Shown: positions 33,891 to 46,695, counted from the stretch's first letter. The stretch: 64,000 nt of DNA from Spinacia oleracea (GCF_020520425.1 NC_079487.1:106302141-106366140), one strand, 5' to 3'. Notes: generated by a model from the letters alone, not told the origin. A program made the numbers and translations.

Positions 33891-34145
33891 CTACCTCCGT
33901 TTCAAAAAGATCTTTACAGTTACTATTTGCACGGACTCCAATGCAATATTTAACTAATAATATATCCCATTTTGTATGTGAAAAAATTATAAAAATTTGA
34001 TATTCTGAAAATACATCTCGAGACTAATCTAATAAGATCTTACATGTAACGTTTTGATGTATATAATGGTGAAAATTTACGGTCAAAGTTTTTATACTTT
34101 GGACACATTTTCCAAAGCGTAAAGAACTTTCTGAAACGGAGGTAG
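33891..34145. mobile_element. Stowaway MITE
   Basis: Inverted ends CTACCTCCGTTTCA(A/G)AAAG with TA on both sides, 255 bp. Confidence 0.85.
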
Positions 34146-36353
34146 TAATAAGTTAATATTATTATATTTAATTGCAATTAACACAAAATAATTATTAATA
34201 TGTAAATGTAAAATGGATTGTAGTATCATTTATACATAAAAAAATTGCAAAATTATTTTGATATGTAAATTGTTCATCAAAACTTGGTGACGGGGAATGT
34301 TTGTATTTATTGATTTGGGAACACTCGCCACATCCAAAAAATGTAGAGATTGTGATAGAATTTTAGATATACTGGACATGCCCTCCATGGATCCATCTAT
34401 CCTTAATCTAATTGATTGTTGGATATATCAATATTTTTTATCACTATTAACCTACATATTATAATATTTTTTGTTTACTCGATTAACCTAATTAGACAAC
34501 CGAATGTCAAATACTCTAGAATAAAAATTTCAGAATTCTCTTACCCAAACAAATGTCCTCTCTAGGGTTAGGTTTGAGGCGGATGTGGATACACGGGTAT
34601 GAGACGGAGCGGGATGGGGATGAGTATCATACCTATCGTAGTGAAGGGTACGGGGATACGAATTTTAAGTGGGTACAAGTGTGGAGGGACCATCCTCCAC
34701 AATAGGCCTCCCTTACTCAAAGTCATATGTAGCTGAATAAAGTATATGGTGGAGGTAGGTGTTAAATAATCTGGGTAATGATTTAGATGGTTGGACGAGT
34801 ATTGGGTGGTATGACTATAGAAATAAAGGGCCGGTGAGAATAATTTTATGTTTGACATGGGTGATGAAAGGTAAGAAAATAAAATTATCTATGTACAATT
34901 TTTAAAATAAACAAATAAGACAAAAAAATTATCTATCCAGCTCTATTTTGATGGTAATTGTCTGTAATATAAGTTTAGATGACTGCATATTTGATATTCT
35001 ATTATGATAATCGTGCATCACACGGGTACTAAGTATCACTATAATTATCCAAGAAGAAGAAAAAGATAAACATAGATGATTGACTAATAAATAGATGATA
35101 TTGGTGGACGGTTATAAAAATAATATGTAACCACTATTGTCACAGGGCGAGTTTGGACTTATTAGATTTGAGAACACTTACCCCATCCTAAAAAAGTATA
35201 GTCGTATTTAAATATTTTTGATCAATAACATGGTGTTAAAAATAAAATAAATTTATGTCAAAATACACAAAATTTAGCTGAAAGGTGAGGTTGATTTTGA
35301 CCAAACATACTGATATAGAACCCCCTACCCCCCATCCACCCAAGTTTGCGGGCATGAAGGAAAGTGGTGGGTGGTGGACATAAATCATTTGATATATCTG
35401 TTGTAGGGTAACAATGCGATTATGATATGGATTTTATATTGCATATGTCTGTCTCGCTTATCCTTCATCTAATTGATTACGAATATTTTTAATATTTTTT
35501 TACTACTAATTAACCTACAAATGATAATGCTTGGTTTATGTACTCGATTACTTTAATCAGATAACAAAATTGCCAAATACTCTAAAAAAGAGTTTTAAAA
35601 TTAAAATTCTCTTACCAAAAAAATGATGTCGGGTGTAGGCAGTGGCGTATCCAAAATAATATAGTAGTGAGTAGAAGAAAAAAAAATAGTAGGTGCAAAT
35701 TTCCAAAATTGATTTTATTATTGAAAAACTACAAATTTTCTGATTTTTTTAAAAATTTATCAAATATCTACATTCAAATGGGATCAAATGACCCCACATC
35801 TTAAACACTAGCTCCTCCCCTAGGTCTAAAGCTAGGTTTGAGGCAGGTGTGGATACACGAACGGGTCATGAAGTGGGGATAAATTTATTTTTCGTCCGCG
35901 AGTCGGGGATTAGGACGGGGATGAGTATCGTATCTATCATGGTGGCGGGCAGAGGATGCGAGAATTTAGGGACCGACCCACCCCGATTCGAAGTTATCTC
36001 TAGATGATTAAAGTATATGGTGGGGGTTGGTGTTAAATGATTTGGGTAATGATTTAGATGATGGGGGGAGTATTAAGTGGGTATAATACTATTGAAGTAA
36101 AGAGCATACGAGAATAAATTTATGCTTGAAACAGGCGATGAAAGGGGAAGAAAGTAAATTTATTTATGTATTCTTTTTTTTTCTTCAAATTTTTAAATAA
36201 ATTGCACACGGAATGAGACAATACCCATTACTATTTTTAATAAGAAGATTATCTATAAGCTCCATATTAATGATAATTGTCTATAATTGTAGTTTAAATA
36301 TGCAAATTTAATATTTATATCATAAATCGTGCATCGCACGGGTACTATACTAT

Positions 36354-38719
36354 TCTATATAATATACTAAAAGAGAGAAAATCAACGTGATTATGACAAA
36401 TGTCACTCATTGATTGGCCTCTCTTTTAATATAAATAAATAAACTTGAAATATAATAATTAATATACTTCGTACATTTTTTACTTAAATCTTCTAATTAC
36501 TTATGGTAACAAATCAAATAACTACAAAATACTTATAAATTACCTATGGAAATAAATTTCTTTATTTAAATATACTAATAAAATAACATGTTGAAAGATA
36601 CTGTGTATATCATTGACTAAAAAAAGTCTACTAAGAATCTAATTCATTATCACAATATTTACAATATTAAAATAATCTGTTCAAAATAAAAATAAAAATA
36701 TATTTTTTTAACAAGGTTGTCTAAAATATAATTTTATTTAAAATATTTTAACATCTCTTAACATGTATTAAAATATTTAACTTAAATTTACTAATGACTA
36801 ATTGCATGTATTGTTAATTTTATTTAAAATATGTGTCTTATATTGAATGCGGATATGTTAACGAATATTGACTTTTTGTTTAATATTTGAAGTAGTATTT
36901 ATCAAGGTTGTGTAAAACATGCTTAATGGAAAAAAAATTGTTAATAACTTTGTATCTTTTCTTTCTTAAATTTATAATGTCTACTTATCATTTTATTTAA
37001 TAGTCCTTTAATATTTTAAATGGAAAAAAAATTATGAGTTTTTTAGTTTCATTTTATATTATTAGTTTATTTGTCTTTGATCATTTGATGAGTAATATAT
37101 GTGACTTAATTTTATATTGTATCTAATAAAAAATCTTTGCGCACAATTTCGGATAACGAAATCGATATAGAGCTATGGTGCTCTTTGATTTCCCCCTCTT
37201 ATACTTTATTCTATATAAAAAAATCCCACTATCTCCCAACAGACCTGTTTTTCTATTAAATTATAATATATAATCTTATAATAAATTATCGCATAAAACT
37301 CCGTGAAAAGACTATTGCACCGATTAATTTTAGACATAGAGAGTACATATTGTAGTGTTTTGTTTATTTACTCAATTACTCTAATAAGACATGTTAGAAT
37401 TGTAGAAGAATCTAGGGTTGAATTTTAAAATTCAAAACTGAGGTTTGAGGAGAGTGTGGATACACGGGTGGGTGATAGATCGGGGATGAGTTTTATTTTT
37501 TACCCGTTAAGAAGGAGTTTGGGAGGGTTGAGTACCTTTCTTATCGTGGGTGACGGGGATAGGGATCGTAATTTTAGGCGAGTACGAGTGTGGGACCACG
37601 ACCTGCCTCAAAGTCATGACTAGATGAATAAAGTAAATAGTGGAGTAGGTCTGTAGGTGTTAAGTGATCGGGTAATGATGCATGTAAATATAAAATGAAT
37701 AAGTGTGTATGACTATCGAGTGGATTAAAATAACACTACGATTGACAAATGTGATGAATGGAGATGAAAATAATTTTGTTAATGTATCCTTATTCATTTT
37801 TGTTTTTTTAATAAATAAGACACCATAACAAATTTATCCATCATTAATTTTAATTAGCAGAATATCTATAAGGTATATGTGTCAAGTATAAAGTATAATG
37901 TAATAAGACAACCAAATATTTGTGGATAGAGTTTTAAAATTCAAAACTATCTTACCAAAAAATTAAATAATGTCGGGTCCAATCGCCTAGGGCTAGGTTT
38001 CACACATGTGATTAGTGGGGATGAAAATAATTGTGTCTATGTATATTATTTGTTTCGATCTTTTAATAAATAATACACTGAATGGGGCAATTACAAATTT
38101 ATTCATCATTAGTTTTAATTAGGAGAATATCTATAAGCTATATGTGTCCAAAGTATAATGTTATCAGACAACCAAATTGTCACATACTCTTAAAGTTTTA
38201 AAATACAAAATTCTCTTATCAAAAAATAATGTGATTTCCTACGTCCAGGGTTTGGTTTGAGGCGGGTGTGGATACATGGGCGGATGATGACGCGAGGTAA
38301 ATTTTTATTTTCCGCCCGCGAGACGGGGATGAGTATCGTACCTATTGTGATGACGGACATGGAGATGAGAATTTTAGGCAGGTACAGGTGTTGGTGGTCT
38401 TAAATGATCGGGTTATGATGTAGATGACATGGGAGTATTAAGGGGTTATGACTATCAAAGTAAACAATAAATTTATGTGTGACATGGGTTATGAAAGGGG
38501 AAGAACGTAAATTTATCTATGTACCATTATTTTATTTTATTTCAATTTGTTAAAAAAGTAAGACACAAAATGGGGCAGTAACATATCTATCCATCATTAG
38601 TTTTAATAAGAAGTTTATCTATAAGCTCTATTTTGATGATAATTTTCTATAGGTATAGTTTAGATACTTAAATTTAATATTTATATCATAAATCGTGAAT
38701 CGCACGGGCACTATACTAG
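36354..38719 (+). mobile_element. Helitron-like element, complete ends
   Basis: Starts TCTATATAATATACTAAAAGAG right after a 3'-end-like sequence, and ends in CGCACGGGCACTATACTAG (CTAG at 38716-38719) with an upstream hairpin. The next element starts TC at 38720. No transposase is present. Confidence 0.65.
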
Positions 38720-41700
38720 TCTATGAATTATTCTAAAAGAGAGAAAATTAATGTGGTGATGAAAAATGTCACTCATTGACCGACCTCTCTTATAGATACA
38801 CAAAAATATAAAAAGAATAAAATACTTGATTCTATAATTATTTTTGTTAACTTTTAACTCAAAAAAATATATTTGATTCTCTTTTCATCAAAATAAAAAA
38901 TAAAAGATTTCATTTTATACATGGGGAAAGTTTTTTTTAAGTATATATATCTTTTCTATATTTGGTAACAAATATAACCAATATAAGGTTATCTTTTTAT
39001 TAAAAATTAATACATTTATACGGAGTACGTAGCATGATTTTTAGAAAAATTTAAGAGTAGTATACTTATTTATATTTCGTACTTACATAATTCGAAAACA
39101 AATAAATTAGAAAGTCAATCAAGTATGAATAAGAGTATAAAAAAATTATAATAGTACTCTATAATATTTTAACAACTATATGCGATAATTATAACCGTCA
39201 TTGATTGTACTATTTTATCGTAGTATATTTAGCAACTAAATTCGATAAATATCACTGTCATTGATAGTAATATGTTACTACTTTAAAAAAAATATGTAAC
39301 TTCTTTAAACATAATCAAAGCTTGTGTAATCTAATCTATCTACTACTTTACTACGTAATTTCTAAATTTTTTAGATGCAACTATTTGATTTTTACACTAG
39401 CTATTATATTCACATACCTCTACTTTTTCTGTTTTTTTTGTGATTTTTAATACTTTATGATAAACATAGCCTTGTACTCCGTAGAATTTGGTTGGATTTT
39501 TCTAAATACTTACATATTACTACCATTTTCTAAAATAATTTTTACTAATTGATAATTTAAGATATTAATAGTTGAAGTTATGTAATAACAACCGTGAAAA
39601 TAAAAGTGATTTATCCCAAAAAAAATGGAAGTAGTAAATAAGAAAAATTTGAGTGAGTACGTAGTCCTGTCTACTTCAAAAGCTCCTCCAAATATTTTTG
39701 GCCAAACAATTGACTTATATTTTAGTCGATTTTTAACAAACATCTGTATACGGATTACTATACTAAAAGAGAGGCAAATTGATGTACCAACTGATAAATG
39801 GCACTCTAATTTGCCTCTTTTATAATATTGGTAACTAACTTATAATAAAAATAATTAATATACTTTGTATATATTTTACCTAAAATCTTCTAATTACTTA
39901 TGGTAATAATCGATTATACTACGAATTACTCATGTCAATAAATTTCTTAATATAAATCTATATACCCCGTACTATACTAACATAAATCTATATACTCCGT
40001 ACTTATTTACTCATAGAGAGAGTAGAGATGACAAATGTCGCTCTCTGATGTGCCTCATAACATAAATAATGACTAATTGTAAGCACTATCAAGTTTAGTT
40101 TAGAAATTGTGTCATATACTAAGTACAGATATGTTCGAACGTTTCATAGATCGTTTATTATTTGTAATACAATGAAAATTCTTTGCATATAATTTCTGAT
40201 AACCATATAGAAATCTTATAATAGTTTAATTTGGACTATCAATTATGTTATTATAATACTATCAACTTTTTAATAATTTGTATCATATAATGAATACGGA
40301 TATGCACAACAAAAGTTAACCATTGATTTAATGTATTTAACAAGGTCATCTCAAACATTTTATAGGTCATTTGTTTAGTACGAAGCTTATACTTAATCTT
40401 AAATATCAAAAATAACTTTTGCCACATTCTCATTATCGTAACATTTTTATGGGGAACACGAGTTATAATTTATTCGCTCATATTATTGAAGTCTTAAGAG
40501 CATGTTGATTGAAATTTTGACTAATATATTGTAATCAACTATGTCCAAACTGATAAGATCTCGATGATTAAGTTTCTTTATTATTAATATGTTTGCTAAT
40601 GTAAATGATTGCAATATCACTTTAAAATTCCCTAAAAATAAAATTTATATATGTAAATGGTGAATCGCACTTGATGATGTGGAGAGTTTGGATTTTAGAT
40701 TGGTCTACCGACAAAGTTAAATGTAGATGATTGACTAACAAAAGAGATTTTTGGTGGATGGGTATAAGGATAACATGTACTCACCTTGGTGATGGGGCGA
40801 GTTTGAATTGATCAGATTTGAGAACACTCACCCAATCCCAATTATGTATATCACTTTTAAATATTTTGTTCAATATTATAGCTAAGGCTCTGTTCCATTT
40901 CACTTATTTTGACTTATTTCAGACAAAATAAGTTCAGATAATATAAGTTTAGAAAAATAAGTTTTTTTTTCCAGATATTTTTACACACAAATAAGTTTAC
41001 TAAATAATTTTTTTCAAATAAAATAAGTTAAGATAAGTTCAGATAATATAAGTTTAGCCAAAATACGTCCAATAGAACGAAGCCTAAGAAAATCAATTTT
41101 AATACTTCGTAATAAACTTATGTCAATATATTTAAAGTTTAGTTGAAAGAAAAAATGGATCATTTATCTAATATAGGCATGTCAGCTTGTTAGTGGGACG
41201 GGTTATTCGGGAGATCCCCTTATGCATCCGCTCCAAGTAGACAACGATGGAGGAAAGTTTATTGGGTGATGGGGTTAAAAAATGTATTCGTCGTGGATGA
41301 AGTGGCGATGATGATTTTAGACTGGACCCCTCTGAGTCGTCAATCCTTCATCTGATTGATTATGAATATATAAAAAAGTATTATTAACTTATATGTTATA
41401 ATGTTTTGTTTATTTACTCAATAACTCTTATTAGACAAACTAACTTTCAGAGACTCTATAATAGAGTTTTAAAATACAAAACTCTCTTACCAAAAAAAAA
41501 AAGTCGAGTCTAGGGGTGGGTGTGGATACACGGGAAGGGAGGTGATGAAGCGGGGATGGATTTTATTTTATACCTCTTGAAACGGGGGTTAGGAGGGATG
41601 TGTATCGTTCCTATCTTGGATGTAGGGGATGAAGATGATAATTGTAGGCGAGTGCGGGTGTGCAATCCCTGCCCCGCCTTAAATTCATCTCTAACTCAAT

Positions 41701-42045
41701 TAAGTAAATGGTCTAGATAGGTGATAAGTGATCGGGTAATGAGGTTGACGAGGGGATTGTGCCAGTATTAAGTGGGTATTACTATTGAAGTGAAGGGCGG
41801 GTGAAATAACTTTATGTTTGACACAAGTAGGAAATGAGAATGAAAATAATTTTATCTACGTACTCTTATTTATTTTAATTGTTTTAATAAGTAGGACAAC
41901 GAATGAGCAATACCAAACTTATCCATCATTGATTATTTTTTATTTGCAAAATATCTATAAACTCTATTTTTTATAATTGTCTACCAGATTTCATACAAAT
42001 TAATATTTTGATTATAAGTCGTGCATCGCACGGGTACTATACTAG
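38720..42045 (+). mobile_element. Helitron-like element joined to the previous one
   Basis: Begins TCTATGAATTATTCTAAAAGAG directly after CTAG. The CTAG end is at 42042-42045 after the hairpin GTGCATCGCAC. Another 5' module inside (39757-39822, with a near-perfect GAGAGGCAAATT foldback) suggests it is itself composite. Confidence 0.6.
40886..41084. mobile_element. Tourist-like MITE (TAA duplication)
   Basis: Ends GGCTCTGTTCCATTT and the complement of GGCTTCGTTCTATT, flanked by TAA (40883-40885 and 41085-41087). AAGTTCAGATAA words occur inside. Confidence 0.8.
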
Positions 42046-42637
42046 TAATATACTAAAAAAGAGGAGATCAGTGTGGTGATGACAAATGTCACTCCATGAT
42101 ATATTTGCCTCTCTTATCGATTAAAAAAAGTAATTAAATTAATATTTTTTTACCTAAAACCTTCTAATTATATTTATGGAAATAATCGATTATACTATGG
42201 AATACTTATTTAGTTATAGAAATAAATTTCTTAAATTAAATTTAACATGATTTGATACATATGCAATATACATAAAGAACCTTGATTGAAATACTTATAT
42301 TGAGAATTTACTTCAATATATACCACAAATCTATATATATTACAATATTCACAACCATAAGATAATATTTTTATAAAATAAAAATAAAAATATGTTAACA
42401 TGTTTTAAAGAATTATAAGTAAAAAAATATTTACACAATGAATAAAAAAATGTAACCGCGTGAGACTTTATTAAATTCGTTCAACGTGAGTACACCAAGA
42501 TACCACATGACTATATTACTCCGTAGTTTTTCTATAGGTAATTGAAAATTGATGGGTATAGTTAATTTTCAAAGTTTATTTAAGCTTAACATATAATGAA
42601 GGGTGGATATCTTTTTGGAACGAGGAGTTAAAAAAAA
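42046..42637. other. AT-rich sequence after the Helitron series
   Basis: Opens with a further 5' module (CTAAAAAAGAGGAG ... GATGACAAATGTCAC ... GCCTCTCTTA, to 42120) without its own 3' end. The rest shows nothing. Confidence 0.5.
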
Positions 42638-43037
42638 CGGATTTTTCATGAAATACCCCTTAATTTTCACGAAATTCACCAAATGCCCCTCAACTTTCAG
42701 AAATTCACCAAATGCCCCTCACCTTTAATATAATACCCAAACTACCCTTACTAATGACACGCTGTTAGTCCGCCGTTAGCCTACTTTTCTAATTCACCAA
42801 ATGCCCCTACAATGTAACTTATTTCACCAAATACCCCTATTTCAAAATATAATTCACAAAATGCCCAAATGTAAAAATTACCTTTTTAAAGCCCAACGGC
42901 TAGTTTTTGGGCATGTGTATGTCGACCAAAAAGATGGAACAATCCTTGTTGGCTGGTGTTACGGGGGAGGAAATTGATGAAGCAGGTTCTCCGTGCTAAT
43001 TTGTTGGTGGCGTTTCTGGGTTTTCTCCGGCTAACAA

Positions 43038-43721
43038 TTGTCCATTGGTTGGGGTTGGGGTTTGGTTGGGGTTGGGTTCTCTCTCTCCATTTTTTTAAGA
43101 CAAGTGAGAGTCTTTTTATTATTAGATGCGAGTACAACATTAGTTTACACCATAACTGAGCTTAATCATAGTTTGGGGAAGTTGCTGTCAAAAATCCGTA
43201 GCTCTAGCGACAACCACATGTCCATAATAGGACTAGACATCGAAAGACACTACTGTCAAGATGACACCAAACGCCAACTTGCTGAAAAAGTTGCCATAGT
43301 GAAGCTGTGTTTCTTCGACAATTGCTTGATTATTCAGTTGTTGCGGATTAATAAACCTATTTGTTCACTGGCCTAGGTCTTCCAAAGACAAGAGCTTACC
43401 TTTGTTGCTTTTAAAATGAACAACTGTCTTAAAGCGTTGAACAGAGATTATGGGATTCAATGCAGGAATGCTTTTGATTTGGGTGAATTGGTTGTAACTG
43501 TTAAACAAGATAAAAAACAGACCAATGAAAAGTTCAAAACATTTGGATTGCAATATTTGACGAATCTATTTACACCGGGTAAAGAATTGTTTTTGTACGT
43601 GCTTAAAGGTCCTGCAGCACCTCTAGGAAGTTGGGGTGCTACTATGTTGTCTTTACAACAAATTGAAGCAGCTACTCGTGATGCTTACTTGTGCTGCCTT
43701 GTTGCGTATTTCTCTTGTTAA
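43038..43721 (+). pseudogene. WRN-type 3'-5' exonuclease-like ORF with one in-frame stop
   Basis: One frame runs from 43038 to TAA 43721, interrupted only by TAG at 43374-43376. The first part has MSIIGLDIERHYCQD and VAIVKLCFFDNCLIIQLL, matching the DxE motif I and following strand of plant Werner-like DEDDy exonucleases. The second part has ELTFVAFKMNNCLKALNRDYGIQCRNAFDLGEL and GSWGATMLSLQQIEAATRDAYLC, matching motif II and the C-terminal motif III helix. Such enzymes remove nucleotides 3' to 5' with two metal ions. Here the motif II Asp aligns with Cys, and the motif III Tyr (usually YA..DAY) aligns with Ala. With the stop codon, catalytic function is doubtful. The true start is uncertain, since residues before about 43110 look unrelated. 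Confidence 0.77.
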
Positions 43722-44001
43722 TTACTCCATATTTGGGAAATAAACTGCTTCCTCATGAAATTGTAATCAATCTAGCATTTCTGCTGCTAATAGTTTCAGA
43801 TGTGTCAGAAATAAAGTGTACTAAAAATATCAGCAACAGATTAAGCATATTCAACACACAAAAAAACATCACTTATCAAACTAGATTAAGCATATTCACC
43901 ATTCAAAAACATCATAATTATCATATTCACCATTCAAAAATAACTTCATATAGTGACAGATATACTGAAACAATATGTAGTATGGATAAAAAACATCATA
44001 A

Positions 44002-44175
44002 TTAAGCATATTCGCCATTGTTGCTTGGATCACGCTTGTAGTATACCCTTTGTGGATTGAGTGTTGTATCGGAGCTACGAATGACAAATTTCCTCCCACG
44101 ATAACAGATTTTATTTGGGACTCTAACATATGTGGACTCATTATGTGTGGATGATGATTTTGAATGATAACTCAT
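44002..44175 (-). pseudogene. GRF-type zinc-finger-like short ORF (57 residues), degenerate
   Basis: ATG at 44175 gives a 57-residue frame, MSYHSKSSSTHNES then NKICYRGRKFVIRSS then TLNPQRVYYKRDPSNNG, ending TAA at 44004-44002. The spacing resembles GRF zinc fingers (pattern C-x-C-G ... S-x-T-x-x-N-P-G-R-x-F-x-x-C), small DNA/RNA-binding modules common in plants. Two metal-binding Cys positions are Arg here (CYRG for CYCG, YYKR for FYxC), and the downstream half is missing. It faces the exonuclease-like ORF (convergent) within the same MULE. It may be a broken capture. Confidence 0.55.
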
Positions 44176-44573
44176 GACATAAAATGAGATGAAACTACAA
44201 CAAAAGAATTTGGTGACTAAATAAACACTCAGAACAGGGTTATTTATACTAAAACAATAAGCTACGGCTATTTTTCAATCCCAAAAAACTAGCCGTTGGG
44301 CTTTAAAAAGGTAATTTTTACATTTGGGCATTTGGTGAATTATATTTTAAAATAGGGGTATTTGGTGAAATAAGTTACATTGTAGGGGCATTTGGTGAAT
44401 TAGAAAAGTAGGCTAACGGCGGACTAACGGCGGACTAACGGAGCGTCATTAGTAAGGGTAGTTTGGGCATTATATTAAAGGTGAGGGGCATTTGGTGAAT
44501 TTCTGAAAGTTGAGGGGCATTTGGTGAATTTCGTGAAATTGAGGGGTATTTCATGAAAAATCCGTAAAAAAAA

Positions 44574-44925
44574 TATACTCGTACTTCCTAAAGAAAAAAG
44601 AAAGTAGATTTTTTTTTTTTTAAACTGATGCAAACACACCTTCTTTTGTTGCATATATCAAACTGCTCTTTTTGCTTTATAGCTCACTAAAAATGAAAAC
44701 GAAGACGTATGGGTTTTTATTTTTTTACAGGGAGATATTTGATAAATCTTTGTCTTTGTACTTTACTGTACTCTTTGGTTCAGCTGTGTTAGGTAAATTA
44801 TGATTTGATATTCGGTTGTTTTCTTCCAATTGTTTTGAAATCTTTTCTTTTTTCCATCTTTTAGTACTCCGTATTTGTGTTTATTATGGTCGTTTATACG
44901 AGCTTGGTAAGTACGTAGTGTGATA
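44574..44925. other. AT-rich spacer
   Basis: Nothing recognised. Confidence 0.4.
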
Positions 44926-45185
44926 CTCCCTCTATCCCTTAATATTCGTACCGTTTTGACTTTTCGCACTATTCACATAATTCACTTTGACCATATTTTA
45001 TTTCTAGTATATGAAAACAAATGTTAGTATATAATATATTGTTGGCTTCATCTTAATATATATTTTCAAAATATTAATAATTTTACAAGTTTTTATAATA
45101 TATAGTTAAAGATATTGGTGGTCAAAATTGTGTATTGACAAGCGTGTCAAGTAGAAACGGTGCGAGTATTAAGGGACGGAGGGAG
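44926..45185. mobile_element. Stowaway MITE
   Basis: Ends CTCCCTCTATCCCTTAATATTCG and the complement CTCCCTCCGTCCCTTAATACTCG, TA flanks. Close relative of 32405-32666. Confidence 0.87.
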
Positions 45186-45270
45186 TAACTTTATAACTCT
45201 AATGTTTAATACGAGCATGTAAAATGTGACATTCCTTTCGTATGATTTCTAGTAGGTGAAAGGTCATGAC

Positions 45271-45818
45271 TAGACCTGTCAAAAATCGACCCGACCCGAA
45301 AACCGACCCGAACCCGACCCGAAAATAATGGGTCCTGAACAAGATTTTGTGACCCGTAACCCGATTTTATCCGAACCCGAGCAACCCGAAATGTAATGGG
45401 TCAAAACCCGACCGAACCCGTTTAGGACCCGACCGATTGAAAATCATTGTATTTATACTAAAAAATGAGATTATGAGAAAATTAAAGCATAATAAACAGG
45501 TTGTTTTTACTATTGTTGTGTGTAATATAATTTTAATTTGAATTATACGCCATTATATGGTTGAATTTGACTAAATATAAACTTGTGTAGGAAAATTTGT
45601 TAATTTTTGCTCATATTTTGTATATTTATTACCTAAATTAATGAAAATATAATGCGCGTTTTAAAATCTCTCAACCCATTGGGTCGACCCGAACCCGAAA
45701 GTTCTGGGTCTTGAACAAGCATTTATAAACCCGAACCCGAAAGTGACCGACCCGATTCAACCCGAACCCGAAAATAATTTTTTACAACCCGACCCGACCG
45801 ACCCGTTTGACAGGTCTA
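45271..45818. mobile_element. hAT-like MITE (TAGACCTGTC ends)
   Basis: Perfect inverted ends TAGACCTGTC / GACAGGTCTA. The flanking 8-mers GTCATGAC (45263-45270) and GCCATGAC (45819-45826) differ at one position, consistent with an 8-bp hAT duplication. GACCCGA words cluster at both ends. Confidence 0.72.
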
Positions 45819-46195
45819 GCCATGACCTATACGAGCCTAATTTTCTTAATTCAACACGATGCAAACATAAACGTACTGTACCGTTAAGTATGAGTTATTA
45901 CTTACGGAGTATTAGTGATGAAATTTAGACGATGACTTAATAATTGAACTTATAGGATACGAGGATTGAATAAGTCCATTTGAGGGCGCCATAAGATTAA
46001 TCTTAGAGCAACGTGATTGAAAAAATGACTTGTTCACAAAGAATAAAAAATATGTAAGAATGTAATTAACCATTGGTACTTCAATGACATAAGCAATTAT
46101 TATAATTTTGTACCTATTTTGAGGAGGTAGATCACGAAAAAAAGTGAAAAAGGTAAAATAAATAAACTTGTATAATACTCCGTATTAAATAAATT

Positions 46196-46695
46196 AAATT
46201 AGGCAAATTTGCCTTTTATAGCCTAAATTTTGCGAGAAATGACCTTATATAATATTTTTTGTAAAAACACATCTTAATTTATTTATTTTTGCGAAAGACA
46301 ACCAAAGAAAAGTTTTCGGCATTGACTGAGCTTTTCTGGCCATTGACTTACACGTGAGCATCATATGTGGCTTCATTTTATATGTTAACTTGTGAAAACG
46401 AGCATGTTTAGTCGAAACGAAACAACTTCCCTTAAACACGACACAATATATCAAAATTGAGCACTACCAAAATAAACAACACTTTAACAATGCGTTTTGT
46501 GGAAAATGTAGCAAAATGAAGCTACACATGCTTCTCACGTGCAAGTCAATTGCCGGAAAAACTCAGTCAATGCCAGAAACTTGCCTTAGGTTGTCTATCG
46601 CAAAAAAGATTTACTGTCATTTCACAAAAAAAAATTATATAAGGTCATATATATCTCGCAAAATTTAGGTTATAAAAGGTCCTAAATTTAATAGC
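46196..46695. mobile_element. Foldback element with arms of about 195 bp
   Basis: 46201-46400 and 46488-46690 are inverted copies. Shared words include CCTAAATTTTGCGAGA, GACCTTATATAAT, GGCATTGACTGAG and CACGTGAG. The loop is about 90 bp. The transcript would form a long imperfect hairpin. No protein was seen. Confidence 0.75.

Larger units (their letters stand above)
31713..42045 (+). mobile_element. Series of diverged Helitron-like elements, head to tail
   Basis: Conserved 5' modules (TCTATA...CTAAAAGAGAG followed by ATGACAAATGTCAC and a CTCTCTTTT return) occur near 31713, 36354, 38720, 39757 and 42046. Conserved 3' ends (CGTGCATCGCACGGGTACTATACTAG) occur near 35012 (decayed), 36327-36353, 38696-38719 and 42018-42045. 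A shared internal block (GGTTTGAGGCGGGTGTGGATACA and variants) recurs near 34570, 35835, 37440, 38255 and 41515. No Rep/helicase frame is present, so all look non-autonomous. Individual limits other than the junctions named are uncertain. Confidence 0.65.
42638..44564. mobile_element. Mutator-like element with long inverted repeats and captured ORFs
   Basis: Inverted repeats of about 280 bp (42638-42914 and 44287-44564) start CGGATTTTTCATGAAATACCCC. They are flanked by the 9-bp duplication TAAAAAAAA (42629-42637 and 44565-44573). Words like TTCACCAAATGCCCCT repeat within each arm. Total 1927 bp. The interior holds an exonuclease-like ORF on plus and a GRF zinc-finger-like ORF on minus. There is no transposase, so this is a Pack-MULE-like structure. 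Confidence 0.85.

Noticed and set aside
14418..42120. CRISPR-like reading of the recurrent GTGCATCGCAC hairpins
   Set aside because: The copies are kilobases apart in eukaryotic transposon ends, with no regular spacers.
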